Source of the DNA: Cellulosilyticum sp. I15G10I2
GTDB lineage: Bacteria > Bacillota > Clostridia > Lachnospirales > Cellulosilyticaceae
DNA: 64,000 nucleotides
Direction: 5' to 3'
Assembly: GCF_900095725.1 (NCBI RefSeq)
Contig: NZ_FMMP01000007.1
Location: forward strand, 124,001 to 188,000
The position numbers and the translations under genes are program-made. The first letter of the stretch is position 1; the number at the start of each line of letters is the position of its first letter. Of this stretch, positions 59,289 to 64,000 are shown piece by piece. Below the pieces are notes generated by a model. The model had not been told where the DNA came from. It ran no database searches and was given only the letters and a program-made list of their open reading frames with translations.

Positions 59289-60197
59289 TTATCCTTTAAC
59301 TGATCCAATCATTATGCCCTTTACAAAATATTTCTGGACAAATGGATAGAGCAGAATAATAGGTCCTATTGTGATACATACAATAGCTAATTGAATTCCC
59401 ATAGTTGGGATTATAGAACCATAATTTGTTGCCCCGCCTACATACTGGGCCATGTTTACATTGGCCATAAGTTTACGAATCATCATCTGTAATGGATGCT
59501 TTTTATAATCGTCCATAAATAATAAAGCAAGCCACCAGTCATTCCAGTAGACTAATGCATAAAATAGTGATACTGTTGCAATAACTGGTTTTGAAACTGG
59601 AAGTGCAATTTTAAAAAAGGTAATCATATCATTAGCTCCATCAATCATAGCTGATTCTGAAAGTTCTTGTGGTAAGTCTCTAAAAAAGCTGACTAAAATA
59701 AAAACATAAAACGGGTTAACAACATACGGTAAAATCATGGCTAAAATATTATCTTTTAGGTTAAGCCATGATGCAATCATAATATAAAAGCCTACAAGGC
59801 CAGAGCCAAAAATCATTGTGAAATAGGTCATAAATCCAATCACATTTCGATATTTTACTTTTGGACTGGCAATAAGATACGCAAGCATAGTAGAAACCAT
59901 CACTGCAAGAGCAGTGCCAACTACCGTTACAAAAATTGTAATGCCATAGCTTCTCCATACCTGAGCCCCTCTTAGAATAAACTTATAGGCGTCTAAACTA
60001 AATTTAGATGGGATAAGTGTAAAACCATTTTGCATAATAGCGCCCTCGGACGCAAAAGAATTAATAAATACAATCCAAAAAGGAATAAAACAAAGCAACG
60101 CCACAATAATAATTGATATGTAGATAAAAGCTTTTAATATCATATCTGAGGAAGATGTCCTTATTTTAGTTCTTTGGTTTAATGTTAGATTTGACAT
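59289..60197 (-). CDS. Sugar ABC permease, LplC/YtcP type
   Basis: 302 residues, six helices. EAA loop ELSESAMIDGANDMITFFKIALP at about 187-207. Ends with the typical YPFVQKYFVKGIMIGSVKG. 11 bases after the first permease gene, AGGAGGG before ATG. Member of the oligosaccharide importer with the binding protein downstream. Confidence 0.93.
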   Translation of the reverse strand: MSNLTLNQRTKIRTSSSDMILKAFIYISIIIVALLCFIPFWIVFINSFASEGAIMQNGFTLIPSKFSLDAYKFILRGAQVWRSYGITIFVTVVGTALAVMVSTMLAYLIASPKVKYRNVIGFMTYFTMIFGSGLVGFYIMIASWLNLKDNILAMILPYVVNPFYVFILVSFFRDLPQELSESAMIDGANDMITFFKIALPVSKPVIATVSLFYALVYWNDWWLALLFMDDYKKHPLQMMIRKLMANVNMAQYVGGATNYGSIIPTMGIQLAIVCITIGPIILLYPFVQKYFVKGIMIGSVKG

Positions 60198-60208
60198 TCT
60201 CGTCCCTC

Positions 60209-61153
60209 CTAAAATAAACTGTAATCTTTATTTATTTTCTTAACTATAAAGTTAAACAAACAAATCGTAACAAGGCCCATCATAGACTGATATAAGACAA
60301 TTGCAGATGACATACTAAAGTTACCTAATTGTCTTAATGAACGATAAGCAAAAGTATCAATGACATCAGTTGTGCTATAGAGTGCTGGATTATCTCCAAT
60401 AATTCCATAAAACATCCCAAAATCTCCGAAAAATATGCGTCCAATACCTAGCAATACTAATGTAATAACCGTTGGTGCAAGCATAGGAAGTGTAATTCCT
60501 GTAATCATCTGAAACCTAGTCGCTCCATCGACCTTTGCACTCTCATAAACCTCTTGTGGAATACCCGTGATCGCTGCAAGGTAAATAATTGAATTATATC
60601 CAGCAAACTTCCACACATAAACAATTGACATGATGGCTGGCCACTTACTTGCATCTTGGTACCATTCAACTTTATCCATTCCAAGTGAAACAAGTGTACG
60701 ATTAATAATACCTGCATCAAAATTAAGCAAGGCAAAAACCATTAAACTAATAACCATCCATGAAATAAAATAAGGCAAAAAAATAACCGATTGTGCTAGT
60801 TTCTTGAAAACCTCTGATCGGATTTCATTTAAGAATACTGCAATGAGTATAGCTATAACAGTGGTCATAAATAAAAAAAGTGTATTCAATAAAAGTGTAT
60901 TTCGGGTGACATTAATCCAATCATGCCCTGAGAAGAAAAACTTGAAATTATCAAGGCCTACCCACTCACTTCCCCATATCCCATCACTCAATCTGTACTT
61001 CTTAAAGGCAAGTACATGACCAAACATGGGCAAATAGGAAAAGAAAGCAAAAAACAAAAAACCCGGTATCCCTAGGGCATATAAATAAGGATTCTTTTTA
61101 ATATCCATTTTTATGCCTGAAAAAAAACCTATAATACCTCGAAAATTTACCAC
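60209..61153 (-). CDS. Sugar ABC permease, LplB type
   Basis: 314 residues, six helices, opening NPYLYALGIPGFLFFAFFSYLPMFGHVLAFKKYRLSDG typical of LplB. EAA loop YESAKVDGATRFQMITGITLP. Starts with GTG six bases after AGGAGGG. First gene of the mannoside operon; 116 bases separate it from the membrane AraC regulator gene upstream in the same direction. Confidence 0.93.
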   Translation of the reverse strand: MVNFRGIIGFFSGIKMDIKKNPYLYALGIPGFLFFAFFSYLPMFGHVLAFKKYRLSDGIWGSEWVGLDNFKFFFSGHDWINVTRNTLLLNTLFLFMTTVIAILIAVFLNEIRSEVFKKLAQSVIFLPYFISWMVISLMVFALLNFDAGIINRTLVSLGMDKVEWYQDASKWPAIMSIVYVWKFAGYNSIIYLAAITGIPQEVYESAKVDGATRFQMITGITLPMLAPTVITLVLLGIGRIFFGDFGMFYGIIGDNPALYSTTDVIDTFAYRSLRQLGNFSMSSAIVLYQSMMGLVTICLFNFIVKKINKDYSLF

Positions 61154-61269
61154 TCTCTTCCCTCCTATCGCTGTTATTTACAAATTCGATTATAGGGTTC
61201 TATGAGCTTTAGTGTAAAGTTCTCGATTTAAATATAGGTTCTCACATGTAATAATAAGCTGTTTTCATT

Positions 61270-63525
61270 TTAAACATGAGTTCTTTTTGAAATTCTATAA
61301 TCATTCGGAGTGGTCCCCGTATGCTTTTTAAAAACAGTAAAAAAGTGACTTTTTGTTTGAAAACCTGTACGTTCTGCTATCTCCATTACAGTCCAATCCG
61401 TTTGTTCCAGCAGTTTCTTAACAGAGTCAAGTCTTTGTTTTAATATGTAATCAGATATAGAACCGCCGCTATACTCTTTAAACCACTTACGAAGATAACC
61501 TGTTGAAAATGAAACTTGCTCTGCTATCTCATCAGTGGAAAGCATAGGATCTGAAAGGTGACTATTGATGTATTCTGTAATTTGGAGAAATGTTTCTTCA
61601 CGTCGACCCTCGTTATGACGGTTGTTGTTTTTTGCACTAATTTCTATAATCAAATCATTAAGCCATTTTTCTATTTCAGTTAAAGAATTAAACTGTCCAA
61701 TAAAACTTCCAATATCTCCAAACCCATTAACAATAGCTAAGGTATGAAATGTCTTCGAAATAGTATAGATGAGCCTAGTAATCTGAAAACGACATTCATT
61801 ATAAGGCATGTTCTTCATCTGAATAAAAATCTTTTTGAGTAGTTTATTAGCTTGTTCTGTTCTCCCTAAACGGATAGTTTGAATAAGCTCAGTCATAATA
61901 TCCTCGTCATATGATTCTTCATGTAGAATTTGATATGTTGCATATTCCTTTTGAACATAAACCTTATTCAGTCCTAAAACAAATTTAAGATTTGTAAGTT
62001 CTAGTGTATCTTCATAAATCTCACGCAGTGAATCTTCTATATTACATTCATTACTTAGTCCTATAACAACTTGGCAATTTAATAATTGTCCAATCACTTC
62101 ACGCACTTCATCCAGCGTATCAATTAAATTTTGTATTATTTGATTATCGCTGCCTAATATTCCAATAATATGATTAACCCCTAAGTCTGTAGCAATAATA
62201 TCATAGCCCTTTTTACGCAAAATTTCTTCTATTATATTTTGAACAGCAAATTTATAAAGCTTCTGTGTTTTAAAAATCGGCTCATCTTCTATTAAAGGAT
62301 AATTCTCAATACGTATTACAGTGAAATAGATCTGAGCTTTATTTAATATTTCTGATTCTTCTTCTAAATATTTTTGCATATAGGAATTAATGTGCCCTGT
62401 CAAAATCCATTGCCGAAGATTTTCTGTCCTAATCACATCATGGTGCTCCCATACAAACTTATCCAGTTTATGAATGTCCGCAATTAACTTTTCAACTCCT
62501 TCGTTTAAAGTCTCTAACTCACTTTTATTTGTCGCTTTCACATCGCCTTTAACAACGAGCGATATCTTTTGGGCAAGATTTGAAAATGGAAGATAGGTAC
62601 GCCTTGAACTTATAAACGTTACTATAATAAGAATAATTAAAAACAAAATTAAGACAGCAATAATCCATAGCTGAATATAGAGTACTTCCGTTTGCATTTC
62701 TTGTATACTTATCTGGCAAACAGTCCAATCGAATGCATCTATTCTAGAATAATTCAGTGATACGCTTTCGCTATTTAACTTAACTTGTACTGTTTCACTT
62801 TTCACTGGAATATGCTTATAAACAGCTTCTAAAATCAAAGGATTATTTTCCCCCAGCAAAACTTCATTATTTTGATCTAATATGACGATTCTAGTTCGTT
62901 CATCTTCAATAAAGCGTTTTTTAATGGTTTCAGCATCAATTATCAGAACGGTATATCCAAAAAAATTACTGGAAATAGTTCTTGATGGCGTAATAATAGC
63001 TAATTTTAACTCGCTGTTAATCTTTGAAATAAAAAAACCAGTTTTAACCCGCTCCTTATTTCGAAGATCTACTAAGATTTCTTGGTTATAAAATTCATTA
63101 AAATCATATATTCTTGAACTACTGTCCATTACAGTTTCTGTTGCCATATTGATTAAAAAGACTCTTTCAATGCTAGGTTCCAAAGATACATAGGATCTTA
63201 GCGCTTGCCATGTATGAAATGTATTCCTTAAATCATCTTGATTTTTTTTATACAGCCAATCATTTATGTTTCGATCATCATATATTTTATAGCCATACCT
63301 AGTGATAGTCTGAAGAAGTTCTTTTGTGTTCTCAGATTGCTTTTCAAGGATACTAATAGTGTTCTTACTAATGGTTGTTTTGGCATATGAAGAAAAGATA
63401 CTCGATATGATTATAGAAAAAGGGATAAATACAATAATTAACATAAACATTGTGACTACAAATGCAAATTGGTAGGTTTTCTGTGGCATTAAACGTCTGA
63501 ATATCTCTTGTAGCCTTGTTCTCAT
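61270..63525 (-). CDS. Membrane-anchored AraC family regulator (YesS-like)
   Basis: 751 residues: membrane helix (~20-42), extracellular Cache-like domain (~45-280), second helix (~283-305), a long cytoplasmic linker, and a C-terminal AraC DNA-binding domain (LSTDEIAEQVSFSTGYLRKWFKEYSGGSISDYI, VMEIAERTGFQTKSHFFTVFKKHTGTTPNDYR). Sensing and DNA binding are joined in one chain, unlike the separate YesM/YesN pair at 33-37 kb. Adjacent to the LplB/LplC importer and GH130 genes, which it probably activates in response to a mannoside. ATG with AAGGAGTGA. Confidence 0.92.
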   Translation of the reverse strand: MRTRLQEIFRRLMPQKTYQFAFVVTMFMLIIVFIPFSIIISSIFSSYAKTTISKNTISILEKQSENTKELLQTITRYGYKIYDDRNINDWLYKKNQDDLRNTFHTWQALRSYVSLEPSIERVFLINMATETVMDSSSRIYDFNEFYNQEILVDLRNKERVKTGFFISKINSELKLAIITPSRTISSNFFGYTVLIIDAETIKKRFIEDERTRIVILDQNNEVLLGENNPLILEAVYKHIPVKSETVQVKLNSESVSLNYSRIDAFDWTVCQISIQEMQTEVLYIQLWIIAVLILFLIILIIVTFISSRRTYLPFSNLAQKISLVVKGDVKATNKSELETLNEGVEKLIADIHKLDKFVWEHHDVIRTENLRQWILTGHINSYMQKYLEEESEILNKAQIYFTVIRIENYPLIEDEPIFKTQKLYKFAVQNIIEEILRKKGYDIIATDLGVNHIIGILGSDNQIIQNLIDTLDEVREVIGQLLNCQVVIGLSNECNIEDSLREIYEDTLELTNLKFVLGLNKVYVQKEYATYQILHEESYDEDIMTELIQTIRLGRTEQANKLLKKIFIQMKNMPYNECRFQITRLIYTISKTFHTLAIVNGFGDIGSFIGQFNSLTEIEKWLNDLIIEISAKNNNRHNEGRREETFLQITEYINSHLSDPMLSTDEIAEQVSFSTGYLRKWFKEYSGGSISDYILKQRLDSVKKLLEQTDWTVMEIAERTGFQTKSHFFTVFKKHTGTTPNDYRISKRTHV

Positions 63526-63902
63526 TATGTCACTCCTTCATGTTCTATTTTGAAACATTGGTTTCATAGCACATATTCACTTTATTTTAGCATAAATAAA
63601 ATCAATATATAGTTCTAATTTGGCATATAAAGTATTGTGCTAAAATGAGAACTCTACATAAGATACTTTTACTCCTTGGGTCTTTGGCAGTTAACCAATG
63701 AAAAATGGCTACAACCATTAGAGAAAAAATCTTTAAAGATACGAAAAAAATAAAAGTCTGGATTGCCCTATTTATAAGGCTTACCAGACTTTTTTTCTCT
63801 TCTAACTGTTAACGGTGAGTTTATTAAATATCTGTGAGTGAAAAACTCATTCAGGCCTATTTTAGCCATTCATAAATTGAATAGATCCTATATCTACACG
63901 AT
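63526..63902. other. Intergenic region between regulator and helicase tail
   Basis: Contains the presumed promoter of the membrane AraC gene and a terminator at 63751-63795. Otherwise AT-rich, with one short inverted repeat (GAAAC-ATTG-GTTTC at 63550-63563). No open frame on either strand is convincing. Confidence 0.5.
63751..63795. terminator. Terminator with U-runs in both directions
   Basis: AAAAGTCTGG / CCAGACTTTT with inner GCC/GGC pairs, flanked on both sides by A- or T-rich runs. For the minus strand it ends the helicase-like gene whose stop is at 63903. Confidence 0.85.
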
Positions 63903-64000
63903 TTAAAATGATAACAACGGACTAACATCTCCTGCGCTGAATAAATTGAGTCTGTGCAGTGCCCTTGTGCATGCAATGTATAAAAGTTTTTTATCGTCTT
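63903..64000 (-). CDS. C-terminus of a UvrD/HelD-like superfamily 1 helicase (partial)
   Basis: Only 31 codons lie in the window, the 5' part being beyond the right edge. The end reads DDKKLLYIACTRALHRLNLF and closes with GDVSPLLSF. The VA/CTRALHRL motif is the last conserved motif of UvrD/RecB-type helicases; the short tail after it is like that of HelD/RNA-polymerase-recycling helicases. No start or operon data are available. Confidence 0.7.
   Translation of the reverse strand, partial: DDKKLLYIACTRALHRLNLFSAGDVSPLLSF

Overview
The window comes from a low-GC Firmicute, most likely a fibre-degrading member of the Lachnospirales/Clostridia. A Cellulosilyticum-like organism is my guess from the gene mix and not a demonstrated assignment. 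Supporting signs are AT-rich DNA, strong AGGAGG ribosome binding sites with GTG/TTG starts, lipoprotein signal peptides, CUT1 sugar importers without their own ATPase, YesM/YesN-type two-component pairs, many AraC regulators, and plant-polysaccharide enzymes (GH13, GH120, GH130).

Layout. (1) 1-4451: the head of a type I-B CRISPR-Cas operon read leftwards (cas6, cas8b/cst1, partial cas7/cst2), with a WYL-domain regulator upstream; no repeat array is visible. (2) 4822-7021: a divergent pirin / GntR-LacI chimera pair bracketed by two identical 100-bp direct repeats that fold into long hairpins. (3) 7032-11253: a MarR regulator and a heterodimeric ABC exporter, with matching operators before the regulator and the exporter. 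(4) 11283-15591: two unknown genes of accessory character, an M24-fold protein without metal ligands coupled to a zinc alcohol dehydrogenase, and an AraC regulator. (5) 15675-25101: a giant DUF5107/TPR protein, a lipoprotein plus GGDEF-EAL c-di-GMP module, two tandem CAP-domain secreted proteins and a small membrane protein.

(6) 25197-32195: an alpha-glucoside operon (binding protein, two permeases, an alpha-1,4-type and an alpha-1,6-type GH13 glucosidase), with a 195-bp hairpin element between the glucosidases. (7) 32409-45819: a probable xylo-oligosaccharide locus: GH120 beta-xylosidase, ABC importer, a second binding protein fused into an operon with a YesM/YesN sensor pair, a polyol dehydrogenase, and flanking AraC and LacI regulators. 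(8) 45956-52220: AraC-controlled iron-siderophore importer (binding protein, two permeases, ATPase) plus an MFS transporter. (9) 52474-56035: a two-component system divergent from an ABC transporter whose ATPase gene carries a frameshift. (10) 56195-63525: gene fragments, then a GH130 mannoside phosphorylase locus with its own importer and a membrane-anchored AraC regulator. (11) 63903-64000: the tail of a UvrD/HelD-like helicase.

The most unusual structural signals are the hairpin-element family with shared ends (4832, 6932, 26947), a stem-loop placed exactly between a Shine-Dalgarno sequence and its start codon (40001-40038), the binding protein/histidine kinase/response regulator trio at 33491-38165, and the catalytically stripped M24 protein at 12374. 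I found no clear-cut new defence or mobile system; the hairpin-element family is the best candidate for something undescribed.
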